Assembly: GCA_013420905.1 (NCBI GenBank)
Contig: JAAXNY010000016.1
Span: 1,116,001 to 1,180,000, forward strand
Reading direction: 5' to 3'
From: Collybia mongolica
Taxonomy: Eukaryota > Basidiomycota > Agaricomycetes > Agaricales > Clitocybaceae
DNA length: 64,000 nt
Position numbers and translations under genes: made by a program. Under the pieces are notes generated by a model, which was not told the DNA's origin, searched no databases, and saw only the letters and a program-made list of their open reading frames with translations. Shown in pieces: positions 54,010 to 64,000 of the stretch; position 1 is the first letter of the stretch; each line of letters starts with the position of its first letter.

Positions 54010-55290
54010 ATATTTCTTTTTCGCAATCACGTTATTTATTAAAATCTCAAAATAAGCGCGCCCTCGCTCACCAGTGCTTTAACTCCGCACTCAAGGCTAC
54101 TAAATTATCAACGAATTTGCCACTCTATAATGCCATAGGGTCGGTCTACGCACATGCACGTACCTATGTTATCATTCCGTAAGGATGCGAGGCTCGAGGT
54201 CAGAATCGTAAATTTGACGATGAAGGCGGACGGGAGGGGGCGGGGAATCTCGCCGAGCTTTAGGTACGCGTAGCTGCTGCCCTTGTCTGGTATTCAGTGC
54301 TTACGAAGGGCCCCTCACTCATTACTCTTGATGACAGGTCGCCACCAGACGCAGTACGAGACTCCAGAACCGCGCTCATATCTACTTACGGTTCCAGGAT
54401 CAGGGTCCAATCACAACAGGACTGTGTACCGCGCACCAGAGGGCCGTCACCGCTTCTGTCCCTGTGTAGACCTCCGATGGACGCAAAATGTTGCAGTCTT
54501 TCCCCTTCCCCTCCCCACACCAATTTTTTCATGACGCATTCATGTCACTCATCAACCAGACCCGATAACTCAAGTTCAACCGTGGCAGCTCTCTGTATTC
54601 CGAATGTTCTCTTTCGAAGCACTGACTTAGGGACCTGGTCCTTCATTTCCTTGTCAGACTCAATCGTCAACTTGCGATCACGTTACATAGGTGGTATGTG
54701 TGTATCGTATCTCTAACATCTATAACGCCCACGATTCCTTCGTCTCCCCGGCCGGGTTCTCGGTTAGTTCTTGGGTCTCTGCCTCGTCCCTGTCTCCTAG
54801 ATCCCCCAACGAATCTTAAGATCTTGAATGGTGACAGCAACGTACCGGAATTTGACCACGGCGTGGACGAGTGCAAGTACAAGCACGAGCGGAGGAATAC
54901 AAATGGAATGGATTCAGGAATCAGGAGGAGCCACATGTGCAGAGAACGTGTATGCCGTACGGGGGGAGTTTGTCACCTCTTAGGCTCCAGTAATTCTATG
55001 TCACGCCTCATCGCAGATGGCGCCCAAGCTTAGCATTCGTTCCTCGGCACTTTTGGCTCTGTCCCCATCCCTAATGTTTGTCTTTTCGTTCCCAAATACT
55101 GTGCCCCAATCCTACCCTAGTAGCTATAGGGGGAAGCATCCAAGAAATGTGCGGCATTTTCGCGAATGACTGAAGTGGGGCGACAGATCTATGTGTAGAT
55201 CTGGATGAGATGAGTTCCAGCCATACGTATGCAGCACCGTATACGACCCCCACGATGCGCATCGATGTTCATAGATCCCACCAGTTTCAG
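54010..55290. other. Stretch without recognised gene between CRN-like copy B and the helicase exons
   Basis: About 1.3 kb. Overlapping open frames on both strands (for example at 54297-54716) show no family features. The missing 5' exons of the helicase gene would be expected here, but no Walker A or Walker B motif was found. Confidence 0.4.
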
Positions 55291-56662
55291 CTTTATCGAA
55301 AGTTCCTCCATATGGTCAAGACGCGGTCCCGAACCTCCAAACAATCTTTGACGTTGTGCACTTACAGAGTTTGGGTAAATTTCTCAAAATACAATGTGAG
55401 TGGCAGTCTTACACGAACACCTCCAACGCTGTTGATGAGCTCGCTCCTGTAAGACCGTATGCCAGTCCCAATAGGAGAATTCATCTCCACAAATGTTTAT
55501 GATGGGAGGCTCCAATCCGAGCACACAATGTCCCATATGTCATGTGTCTCATTTATCAATGTGGCGGAGAGCATGGAAGTGAAAGAAGGCTTCAGTTGGA
55601 AGGTGAAACTGCAGATCTTCGTGGCCATTAATGTCACTGCCCTTAACCGCCATTGCTTCACAGAACTCTGAGGAGATACGAACCATCGTCCACCTTGTTC
55701 GGAACTATTACCAACATAAAGATTTCTGTGTTATCACGCCCTACGACGCACAGAGAGCAGCCATTGAAAAGGCACTCAAAGGCGAGAATTTAAAATGGGA
55801 TTGCGTCTTCAACGTCGATAGTTTCCAGGGTGGGGCTAGGTCTTCATATGAATCGTCAACATAAACTAACCAGTCATTCATAAAAGGCAACGAAGCCAAT
55901 TATGTCCTTATTTCAGTTGTCAGATCGAGTGGCCTTGGATTCATGACATCTCTCAATCGCATGAACGTCATGCTGACCCGATGTCAGGCGGGCTTAGTAG
56001 TCGTCACCAGTCACACATTCATGCACGGTGGGGGTATGGACACGCTTCTTGGGAGGTTGGCGCAACATTGGGAAGAGTGTCGAGGAGTTGATGCATGGGT
56101 AGACTGGAAGTCAGTTGCCAGTGAACAGGTCGACCTCCCAGGCGCGCCGGGCCGGAATAAAACATCCAATCCCTTGAGTTTTGCTAATCGCTTGCCTGCC
56201 ACGGTTTCAATTTCCCCACAGTACACACCTTCGTTACCGAATTCTTCATCCGTTCATGGGTGGAGTGAACTTCCCCTTGTGGCCACGTCAAATTATCCAG
56301 CGTTGCGATCATCTACAAATCGAGTGATTAACTCACCTATAGGTGGACCTGCGCAGCAGAACTACGACGAGGTCTTCCCAAGCTTGCAACCTTTACATCC
56401 ATCTACATCTATGCCGCTGTCATCCACCACGAACACTCATTCACTCGTGCACACCAAACCAAAGCCCCTCATAGCGAGCTCGAGCCAACCTCCGGAAAAC
56501 CCACACCCTCAGCATACCCCAACGCTCTCCCTCCCGTTCCCCGTCCAGTCCCATGAACGTGCGGCGGCAGAACCCAAGGTCTCAGAAAATCAATGGCAGC
56601 CCATTTTAAGTATTCGTAGAAATAGGGCATATTCCCTTACGCGGTCAAGTTACAAACTCTGA
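55291..56662 (+). CDS. 3' part of an SF1 (Upf1/DNA2-like) helicase gene
   Basis: Exons with GT-AG introns (about 55401-55460, 55609-55670, 55831-55889) join in frame. The second RecA-like half shows VPPYGQDAVPNLQTIFDV, then LKIQ joined to YRMPVPIGEFIS (the QYRMP motif), FCVITPYDAQRAAIEKAL, the motif V region NVDSFQG joined to NEANYVLISVVRSS, and the motif VI region NRMNVMLTRCQAGLVVVTS. These are typical of AAA_12-type superfamily 1 helicases. The C-terminal tail (56080-56662) is long, serine/proline-rich and probably disordered. The first RecA half with Walker A and B was not found upstream, so the gene is 5'-truncated or its first exons are too diverged to recognise. The remaining part shows no stop. 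Confidence 0.7.
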
Positions 56663-56794
56663 GTAAAACAAGGTTTATTGAATGCTTCATGTTTCATGCA
56701 AACTTTTAGGCATGGTTGATCTAGACAATTCGGAACTTTTTATACCTATACATTCATACTGTCTTCACGGAAGTTCGCACATTTAACAGTTTGA

Positions 56795-59361
56795 TCAATT
56801 TCTAGCCTTACAAATATGCAAATACTCAGAAGCCGGAGAGTCAGTGAGTCGACCTTGTGCGTATGAGAATTGTGTAGTACTTGTAGAAAATTGCATGTAC
56901 TGTGTCCTAATATTGAGATCCACTCGTCCGAAGCGACACGAATACTCTGATGAAGAACTAGATCCACTAGCAAAACGCCTTAGATAATCGCCATCAAGTA
57001 AACTGAGCCCTTTGGAGGTCTCGAATTCCGATGGACTTGGTGTCACACAGGTTACTCTTTGAGTGTGATATCTACCATTAAATCTGTTCAGAATACGACC
57101 GGAATATGAAAAGATAAGTCAAGTACCGGGGTAGTATTTCCGGCGGATGTGTTTATCCCTGGGGCTGCGGTAAATGAAGGAAGGCCCCCGCTACCTGCCG
57201 GGCCATGGGCCAGGCTCGACATCATTAGTACATTATCATTACTTTCCTTCCGACGAGCATTGAGAGATGCAAGCATAGTGTTGAAATATCTGTATCGGCA
57301 TGGTTCAATTAACGTACTAACTATGGGAACGGCGACTTACAGCTTGCCAGTGAGGAAGTAGAATGTCCACAATAGTTCGGTGTAGGATTGGACCGCAAGG
57401 ATGAGAGTGATGACGGCACAGATACTTGTGACCAATCCCGTGTTCAAAGTAAATAGCTAACGAGTATGTTAGATCATTGACATTCATAAGTATCAAGCAC
57501 GCCCTACGGACCATCAGCTTGGTGATGAGTGTGTCCGATTGTCGAAAACCATTCTTTGCGTGTGCCAACAGATAGATCATGAACGCGGCAATCGTTATAT
57601 CACTTGCCATCGTCATCCCAACTATCGCCAATAAAATCCAGGAGCTATCAAAGAAGGAGTTCAGGCTGTCTGGCTGGCTGAGGAGTACATAGGCTAGAAT
57701 TCGCATAACCCATAAGATCGTGGGCTTCCGCAGAGTTTATAGCAAGTTACCAATGCCTAAACCTGGTACAATTCGTAAGAAACTTAGAGACCTATCATCA
57801 AAAAGAGATTACCTACCCAACTTCGCGAGCACAAGTAATGCCTATTCTTTCAAGTGAGCTCAACTCTGTAAGGGGAGAATGACTGGTTGACTGGAGGAAT
57901 CGTCGCCAAATAACTGTGGCGGCTCACTAAAGACAATATAGTTAATTCCCAACATCTCTAGACTGACCACGGTCCGGTCCGGGCCAGGTCCGACCTATTT
58001 TTGCTGGACCTGGCCCTGGCCCCGAGGGCCGGTTCACCTCTTTGTCGGACCTGGCCCTCTGATAGAGGGCCAGGGCCGGGCCGGGTCGGTCCAAGGCCGG
58101 CCCCGGGTCGACCAGGTCCAGTGCTAAAAAAAAAGAAATTGTTTAATAGTCTGTGGAGGTGTCTACTGCTGATACATACCATATTTAACATCTATCAATT
58201 AAATACAACTATCTCCCAATGAATTATCCTAGTATTTTCACTCCTTGCACATCTGGATCATCAGAGAAATTTCTGCTCTGAAGCCACTTGACAACAGGAA
58301 TTTGATCAAAAATCATTGATTCCTAATAATTTCGGACAAGAGTTATTATTTTTTCGAGGTTTGATCTTGCATTCTCTACCCCCTCACTATATACCGCCCA
58401 CTATTTGGTAGCACTTTCACCACCCGCCAACATATAAGGCCGGCCAGGTCCGACCCGGGTCCAGCCCGAGGGCCGGGCCAGTACTCACAGTGGCCCTGGC
58501 CCTGTCCAAAGGGGCCGGTCCACTCATATGCTGGCCCTGGCCCCTGGCCCTCGGGGTCGGCCCCGGGCTGACCCGGGTCCGTGAGGTCCTGGCCCGGACC
58601 GCGGACAGTCTAAACATCTCCTAAATTCGGGTGCAAACGTACAAATCCAAATGCGATAAACAAAGAAGGATTGTACAAAAAGGGCAGTGAGACACTGGAC
58701 TTATCGTTAGATAGAGACATTGACGAATATGGTTTAATAACATCAAAAAGGTTTTGAATCTAAGTCGCAATGAGTTAAGTTTAGCACTAGAGACTACAAG
58801 AAGGTGCTCTTACCGCCAGATCCTGGGTGTAGCGGTCCGACAAGAAGAATTCCGTGCTAAGCTGAATCAGAGTAAGCCGGGCAAATTTATTTTTATGGTA
58901 GGCTTACAGTGATTGTGAAACTGTACACAGTGTATGCAATCAGTGCTTGCTGGACTGTATCGGATACCCTGTCGAATAATCATCTAGGAAACTCGGAATA
59001 TCGTAGACCAACTAACAAACCAGGCGATGGCCACCTGTGGGCAACCATTGTCTTTTCAGCCGTTCATGTTATGATGCAGAACATACCAAAGTTCTCAAGT
59101 AGATACTTTCAGCCTTGAAGGTGTCGTAGAACCTAACACTGTTGTTTATACAGTACTTGGTGAGGGATGGCTTGAACGGAATTACCAATAGGCTTGCGCA
59201 CAACCGACGCCCCATAACCTTATTCCAATATTAAGTAACCGTGATAAAGTGCGATATAATACAACGACTTACGCCGTGGAAAGGATCAAGCCAATGAACA
59301 AGGGGCCGATTTCTGATAGAGATATTATAAATAAGGAGGATTGTGGGGGAGTCTGTGACAT
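56795..59361 (-). CDS. DUF6534-like seven-helix membrane protein, with a transposon in an intron
   Basis: Starts MSQTPPQSSLF with ISEIGPLFIGLILSTA-like membrane sequence (first exon ends at a GTAAGT near 59273). It continues over short introns with LWGVGCAQAYW, FYDTFKAESIYLRTL, VAIAW joined to VSDTVQQALIAYTVYSF, later MASDITIAAFMIYLLAH, LNTGLVTSICAVITLILAVQ and FYFLTGKLYVNSMLASLNAR. This order of hydrophobic segments, with the N-A-R-R signature after the last helix, is characteristic of the basidiomycete DUF6534 family of plasma-membrane proteins of unknown role. The C-terminal tail after 57060 is serine-rich. A 654-bp GGTCC-rich element (57959-58612) sits in the middle, probably in an intron; exons between 57720 and 58800 are uncertain, so the gene may be damaged. 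Confidence 0.65.
57959..58612. mobile_element. GGTCC-rich DNA element, short member, with 8-bp target duplication
   Basis: Ends TAGACTGACCACGGTCCGG and, inverted, TAGACTGTCCGCGGTCCGG, flanked by the direct repeat AACATCTC (57951-57958 and 58613-58620). The terminal 170-180 bp on each side are dense in GGTCC, GGCC and GGGTC motifs; the centre of about 290 bp is AT-rich and unrelated to the centre of the long member. No open frame of note. It interrupts the DUF6534-like gene. Confidence 0.75.
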
Positions 59362-59449
59362 GTTAGCGCTGCGAGGTAGAGAAGGTATCAAGGAATATTG
59401 GAAGTTGGATTTGCCATGCAGTTTTAAAGTGAATTCAAGCTCCTAACCC

Positions 59450-60199
59450 AAATGTGAAAGGTATACATACTCAATGATATAACAAAATAAAACCACTATC
59501 AGAGCAAGAATGCTGTCCTGTCAAACTGATTGATCTGAGAACAAGAGATGAACTGGTTCAGGTGGAAACCTGACAGCTATTCTAAGAACGATCAACAGTC
59601 CCGAAATCCTGTGTTCCTTCGAATCCGAACAAACAAAGGCTGTTTTAGGAAAGCAATCAAAAAAATGTAGGGAAGGATCAGAAAGGGACTCAAGCACAGA
59701 GAAACTCTACATATATGACCAGTCAAGCAATATAACCAGCATGTCTAAACCACCCCTCTGCCTTCTCAGTACAAACAGACTTAGTATAAGATTCAGGTAG
59801 TCCAACAGACATCGAAGGGGCATTGACCGTTTGTTAGAATAGGGTGATCCGGCTTACTATTCACATCACACAGACATTTCACATGACATGTACAATCACA
59901 TACATCAGCAAACCCTGATTTTTCCCACAAATAGCCGACAGGAACCTCAGTGTCTCTCGATTTCATCTGTGTCTTCACAGTGCTATGCAGAACTGGACCA
60001 TGACTTCACAGTGCTGTGCAGAGCTGGATGAATGCATTCAGCCTGTACAGACTGGGCCTTTTCTGTACAGCTTTGTGTGGATGTTTCGGGTCTGTACATC
60101 ATCATAAAGGAGCCCTTGTTTCTATACAGATCATGTCAGATCAGTCACTAAGTCCACATTGTTGAACAAAGAGCTTGATAATAAAAATTGTAATGGGAA
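59450..60199. other. Gene-free stretch with subterminal-like repeats of the Plavaka element
   Basis: No convincing gene. Between 59970 and 60150 there are two copies of CACAGTGCTRTGCAGARCTGG (59977 and 60007, 21 bases with two variable positions) and repeated CTGTACAG variants (60044, 60071, 60090, 60124). Short motif arrays of this type near the transposase 3' end suggest the subterminal region of the Plavaka-type element. A terminal inverted repeat was not identified. Confidence 0.4.
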
Positions 60200-61740
60200 C
60201 TAATTAAATGCATAAAATAGCTCCTTATCTAGGTATTTATTCAGGAAGAATTCAGTACTGTATTCCAATGTAGTTTCCTTTGACAATCTTGGATCAGCCT
60301 TTGTGCCAAAGTGAGGGATTAAATCTGCAAGTGTTCGGACTCGTGCCAATGCTACCACATCTCCTTTGATGGTGTTGTCACTTCTCCATGCCCGCTTCAA
60401 GCAATACATATTTGAGGCTGGATCAGGATATGGGCCTTTCCTGCTTGATCCTGACACCCTTTGGTTGATTTGGGGAATGATATCAAATTGCTGCATATAT
60501 GTGAGGAACTGATCAGCTCCTGGTAAAGTCATCATAGTTTCAGTGCTGATAATGCGAAAAATGAGCCGAATTTGTGCAACACGGTGACCTACATCAAGAA
60601 TATGAATGAAATGATAACGCCAACAATAGAAATGGAGCCTCACCTTCAAAACCACTATGTGGCCATACCTTTGTTGAATCTGTATTAATGATCACTGCAT
60701 CACCGCGACTGACAGGCCAATCCTTTGAAGGGGGAAAAGCATTCACAGTCTGGGCAAGTAGTACATCATGCAGTGCATGGTATGCATAGTTCTGAATTCG
60801 TACTTTAGTCCAGACTTCAAGTGCTTTGACAGTACCAAGTCGGGGAGAGTCCTGATTAGCTACCCGCTGACCACTGACTGGATCACTAGTAGTGCTCCCA
60901 AAGGACATATAGTCAGCAATTGCACCAGGGAGATCCAGAAGATTGAACTGGTTCACCACCTGTTCAATGGTCATTCGTCTAAAGCTGGGATTGCGCACAA
61001 GGTGAATAGCTGTCTTGCCAGACACAAAGGTGCAAAAAGGGCGCGGAGCAGTGGGATGTAACCCATGTTCAAGTTCTCTTGCCAATTGAAAATAGTCAGT
61101 ATTGGTTCTAGTTGTTCCCACCAGTGGATTGACATGATCAATGTTTGCAAGAAGAGACATGGTGGAGTTGAGGGGTAAAACACATTCTTTGGGATCCCCA
61201 CCATCATTATTGCTATCACTTGGCATGTGGTCTGAGGAATGAAAATCAATGCTGGCGTCACGGAGAACAGTTGCAAGATTGAACAAATGACATTTTTCAG
61301 CACGATTGAGATAATGACAGATTTGCAATTCATAGTTCTGGTTGTTCGTTGAGTCTGCAGGAATTTTGATCTCCGTAATATGAGCACGTTCTGTTATATC
61401 TGCAGAGCATTGCATAGCAACACCATTGTCACGGATATTTGGTACAACGCTCTGTAGGAATTCAAGTTTGGGAATGTTCCAATCTTTGATTGCCTTTTTC
61501 TTGCCATTTCGGGCCCCACTTGCTGTACTTTACACTCCCCCACATGTCCTTGCGGACTCCGCAAGGACAGCACAAAGTCCACACGGACTCTGCACGGACT
61601 CCGTGCAGACTCACTTACTTTCTTTTATTATAAAGTACTTACTTATAATTACTCTTTTACTTACTAACAATCTATGTAATTAATAGGATAAAATATATAT
61701 TATTACTAAATATAATACACATATGATAAGACAATTTAAT

Positions 61741-61790
61741 ATAGGCGGGGGCGGGGGCCCCCCCCGCCCCCCCGCCGTTCTCGTCAGCCC
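61741..61790. repeat. G/C homopolymer-rich tract
   Basis: Runs of G followed by runs of C (GGCGGGGGCGGGGGCCCCC and further C runs) inside the MULE-like insertion; hairpin- or quadruplex-prone on paper. Confidence 0.7.
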
Positions 61791-61849
61791 CCCCGTCGTC
61801 GTCAGCGGCCTGGGTTCCAGCGGCGACGGCACTAGCTGCTCTTCTTGTC

Positions 61850-62002
61850 GCTGTCCCCATTCTTGTCGTCGTCGTCGTCCTCGTGGTGGTAGTGGTAGTC
61901 TTTGTTGTTGTTGTTGTCGCGCCGTCGTTGGTGCCACCGCTGCCGCTGCTGTTGCCATCGCCGCCACAGGCCTCGTTGGCGCCATTGCTGCTGCTGTCTT
62001 CG

Positions 62003-62035
<33 letters not shown>

Positions 62036-62060
62036 TTGTTGTTGTTGTTGTCGTCATCCT
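61850..62060. repeat. GTT/GTC trinucleotide repeat region
   Basis: Interrupted (GTT)n, (GTC)n and (GGT)n runs; the longest pure GTT run is near 62000-62055. On the minus strand it would encode polyasparagine or polythreonine depending on frame. Open frames here on both strands are probably a result of the repeat. Confidence 0.75.
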
Positions 62061-62282
62061 CCAGGTGCGTCGGGGCACCCTGGGCGTTGGCGGCCGTGTC
62101 ATTCTTGTCTCCGGATCCTGAAGCGGGAGGGGACACGCTGCGCGGTGAGCGCGTAAGTGAACAGTAGTGTGGGACTCACCCCGCTTTGCCCCTCGGGGCA
62201 CCCTTTCCTCGTCGTCACCTCGTTCCGCGTCCGGTTCTACCCTTCGCCCCACATCGCCTTGTGCATCGTTATGGTGCCGTTG

Positions 62283-62352
62283 ATTGGCGTTCGGTGCATT
62301 GGCGTTGGCGTTGGCGGTGTGGGTGTGTTGGCGTTGGCGTTGGCGTTGGCGG
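62283..62352. repeat. GGCGTT hexanucleotide minisatellite
   Basis: About ten copies of GGCGTT with variants, inside the MULE-like insertion. Confidence 0.75.
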
Positions 62353-64000
62353 TTTGGTTGATGTGGTTGAAGAGAACCAACGAAGACGTGGCAACGGTAA
62401 TGTGACCGTTGCACGTGCCTCGTAATCATGTGACCTGAGTCTGTTGACTTGAGGCCAGTGAGCCGGCAGCTAGAAATGCCCGCCTTGCCCAACGGTTATG
62501 AACGCCAAACATATTACGTAATGTTCGCGCCTGTACGTGTTCGAACCTAGTCGGATGCAAGTTTTTCACCGCCGTTATGTTATGTTATTCAAATAGTATA
62601 TATAATTTGTGTAAATAATATTTATATTACTAATCTGATTAGTAATCGACTGGCCGCGCGGACTCTGCGAGCTGTCCGTCCGTGCTAGTCCGCATGTCCG
62701 CGTAAAATTGCGCAGATTGATGCAGACTCGGCGCGGACACGGATTCTTGTCTGGCTGACGGTCCTGCCAAATGAGTCCGCACGGGTTATGTGGCTTAGTG
62801 TAAAGACCTCCCCACTTGCAACAATGGCATCCTTATGTTTGTGAAACTCCTTCAGTGCCTCTTCGATCTTAATTAATCCCTTGTCTGAGATTTCAGGTGC
62901 CTGTGCCAAGTAGCGAAAATCCATTAATGCTCGAATTGCAATGAAAAAACGTTTTGGGACAGCGCCTGCAATTACACCAACAGTATAACGCTGGAGATCT
63001 CGATGTTCACGTCCTGTAACTTGCTTGAGGGCCAAGACACCCTCTTGAAAATGACGGTATGCTGTGTGAGGGTGTAATACTGAAAGTCAAAAGTCAATCT
63101 TGCGGCTTCCAACAGCATGAATGCACCACTTCATATCATGGTCCCAGAACATTCTATGCCAGTGATGAAGTGGCTCAGGTGTGAGGAATTCTGATGGTTC
63201 TGCCATTGGCCAGTCTTGCCAAAATGGTCGATGGACACCACCAAGGCGAAAGCGTTCTAAAGCAGTCGAAGCATATGTTTCGAGATCCCAGGGATCTGCT
63301 ACTTCCTCTAGTGCATGCAATTGAGCAATGGTTGTTGAAGCCATGCGTGGTTCATGTTGAAAAGAGTCACCAAAATGTTTGTATGTTGCCATTGTGATGG
63401 ACAATGTCATCCCAGCCACTCCAGACAGGGATGCAGATTCTGGAGTGTCTACAATGTAAGCAGCAAGGCCTGTGTAGACATATCGTTGATTCCCAAGTGG
63501 ATCAGACATCATCGTTCCAATGCAAGCAGCAATTTTCAATGGCTGAAGAACAAAGTCAAGGCATTCATGAATTAGATGGGCTTCAAGAATACCACGGATT
63601 TTGCTTTTTCTGTGAAGAAATTTTGGGACAGGAAGGAGGGCAAGAAGAACAAAGCCGCGATTAGATGATTTCATGCGAAACTTCATATCAATATTCGCAA
63701 GGCTCAACAGAAGGGGGTGAGCCATTCGGCCACCAGTCATTGCTGTTAGGTTGGTTTTGTCTGATGAAAGAACTGTGCCAAGAAGCGTACCACCTGGAGA
63801 AATTTTTGCCTAAAATTACATTCACAATTGTACGGGAAGTGACATGTAGTGTACGTACCTGCATTGACCATGCAGCATCACCCGTCATCCACTCCGTATA
63901 GGTACATATTGCCTTTGTTGCTGAGTCAAATATTTGCATTGGGGTGAATGAAATGTGGTCGTTGAGCACGGGGTTGTGAAGGAGTGATTGGATGCACTCC

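Larger units (their letters stand above)
61524..62809. mobile_element. MULE-like insertion in the Plavaka transposase gene
   Basis: Flanked by the 10-bp direct repeat CCCCACTTGC (61514-61523 and 62810-62819), a length typical of Mutator-like elements (9-11 bp). The ends are imperfect inverted repeats sharing CTTTACACT, CCACAT and TGCGGACTC over about 40 bp. Excising it with one repeat copy restores the transposase frame exactly. The interior has no transposase. It carries a GC-rich, coding-like low-complexity stretch (61740-62480), so a Pack-MULE-like element with captured sequence is possible. Superfamily assignment is inferred from duplication length. Confidence 0.65.
60200..64000 (-). pseudogene. 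Plavaka-type transposase gene, interrupted, running off the window
   Basis: Reading leftwards from the window end the frame gives ISFTPMQIFDSATKAICTYT, GGRMAHPLLLSLANIDMKFR, GFVLLALLPVPKF, FLTPEPLHHWHRMFWDHDMK and GREHRDLQRY, then DNGVAMQCSADITERAHITE; these are hallmark segments of Plavaka-family transposases (DDE-type, fungal). It is broken by a TGA at 63087 (DF-stop-LSVLHPHTAYRHF, where arginine is expected) and by a 1.3-kb insertion at 61524-62809. After removal of the insertion the frame reads KDAIVASGARNGKKKAIKDW without a gap. Introns are seen near 60595-60650 and 63810-63860. The protein ends at 60200 after KYLDKELFYAFN. The N-terminus lies beyond the window. Confidence 0.8.

Noticed and set aside
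61672..62492. Long overlapping open frames (up to 270 codons) on both strands with runs of N, T and Q
   Set aside because: They arise from trinucleotide repeats and GC-rich composition inside a transposon insertion; both strands are open at once and no domain is recognisable.
61533..62800. CACT...AGTG borders with a TA duplication for the insertion in the Plavaka gene (CACTA-type)
   Set aside because: The 10-bp direct repeat further out restores the transposase frame exactly, which the TA border does not, so the longer border is preferred.

Overview
The window looks like a repeat-rich chromosome segment from a mushroom-forming basidiomycete (Agaricomycetes). The evidence is the very short introns (about 45-65 bp), the fungal gene set (CLF1 splicing factor, acetamidase-type amidase, a DUF6534-like seven-helix membrane protein, a CRN-like P-loop ATPase family) and a transposon complement typical of that group: chromovirus and other Ty3/Gypsy elements, a Tad1/I-like LINE, Tnp2-type CACTA and Plavaka-type DNA transposons. 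No prokaryotic signature, rRNA or tRNA was seen. Most of the 64 kb is transposon; host genes sit in islands between insertions. All assignments are from reading the sequence; no database search was run. || Layout: 1-693 is the 3' end of a CACTA element with tandem subterminal repeats. 1644-4041 (-) is the larger part of an Spt5-like NGN/KOW gene whose 5' exon lies at 19290-19646; between them sits a 15.2-kb Ty3/Gypsy retrotransposon (4042-19289) with 1,216-bp LTRs. Its gag, protease and pol run on the minus strand, and between pol and the 3' LTR it carries two multi-exon genes on the opposite strand (5708-7670 and 9372-10753). 19688-19913 is a 226-bp foldback element. 20052-23528 is a decayed Tnp2 CACTA copy. 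24096-30309 is a near full-length LINE with poly(A) tail and 13-bp target duplication, inactivated only by TGA codons. 30533-33740 (+) is CRN-like ATPase copy A. 34565-37334 (-) is CLF1; 38121-38605 (+) is a small spliced gene of unknown function; 38665-40916 (-) is an amidase. 41002-47167 is a young chromovirus inserted in front of the amidase. 48966-50002 and 57959-58612 are two members of a small GGTCC-rich element family with 8-bp target duplications. 50762-53960 (-) is CRN-like copy B, part of an inverted segmental duplication with copy A. 55291-56662 (+) is the 3' part of a superfamily 1 helicase. 56795-59361 (-) is a DUF6534-like membrane protein gene. 60200-64000 (-) is a Plavaka-type transposase gene running off the window and interrupted by a 1.3-kb insertion with a 10-bp target duplication. 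|| Two themes tie the window together. First, sequence decay follows CpG to TpG/CpA changes: LTR pairs differ mostly or only at CpG, all ten in-frame stops of the LINE are TGA (as CGA to TGA would give), and the foldback arms differ mainly at CpG. This fits transposon silencing by cytosine methylation. Second, both LTR retrotransposons have a canonical X_XXY_YYZ slippery heptamer within two codons of the gag stop that opens the next reading frame by -1 shift. The most unusual object is the giant Gypsy element with two intron-containing antisense accessory genes, one encoding a zinc-cluster-like cysteine motif.
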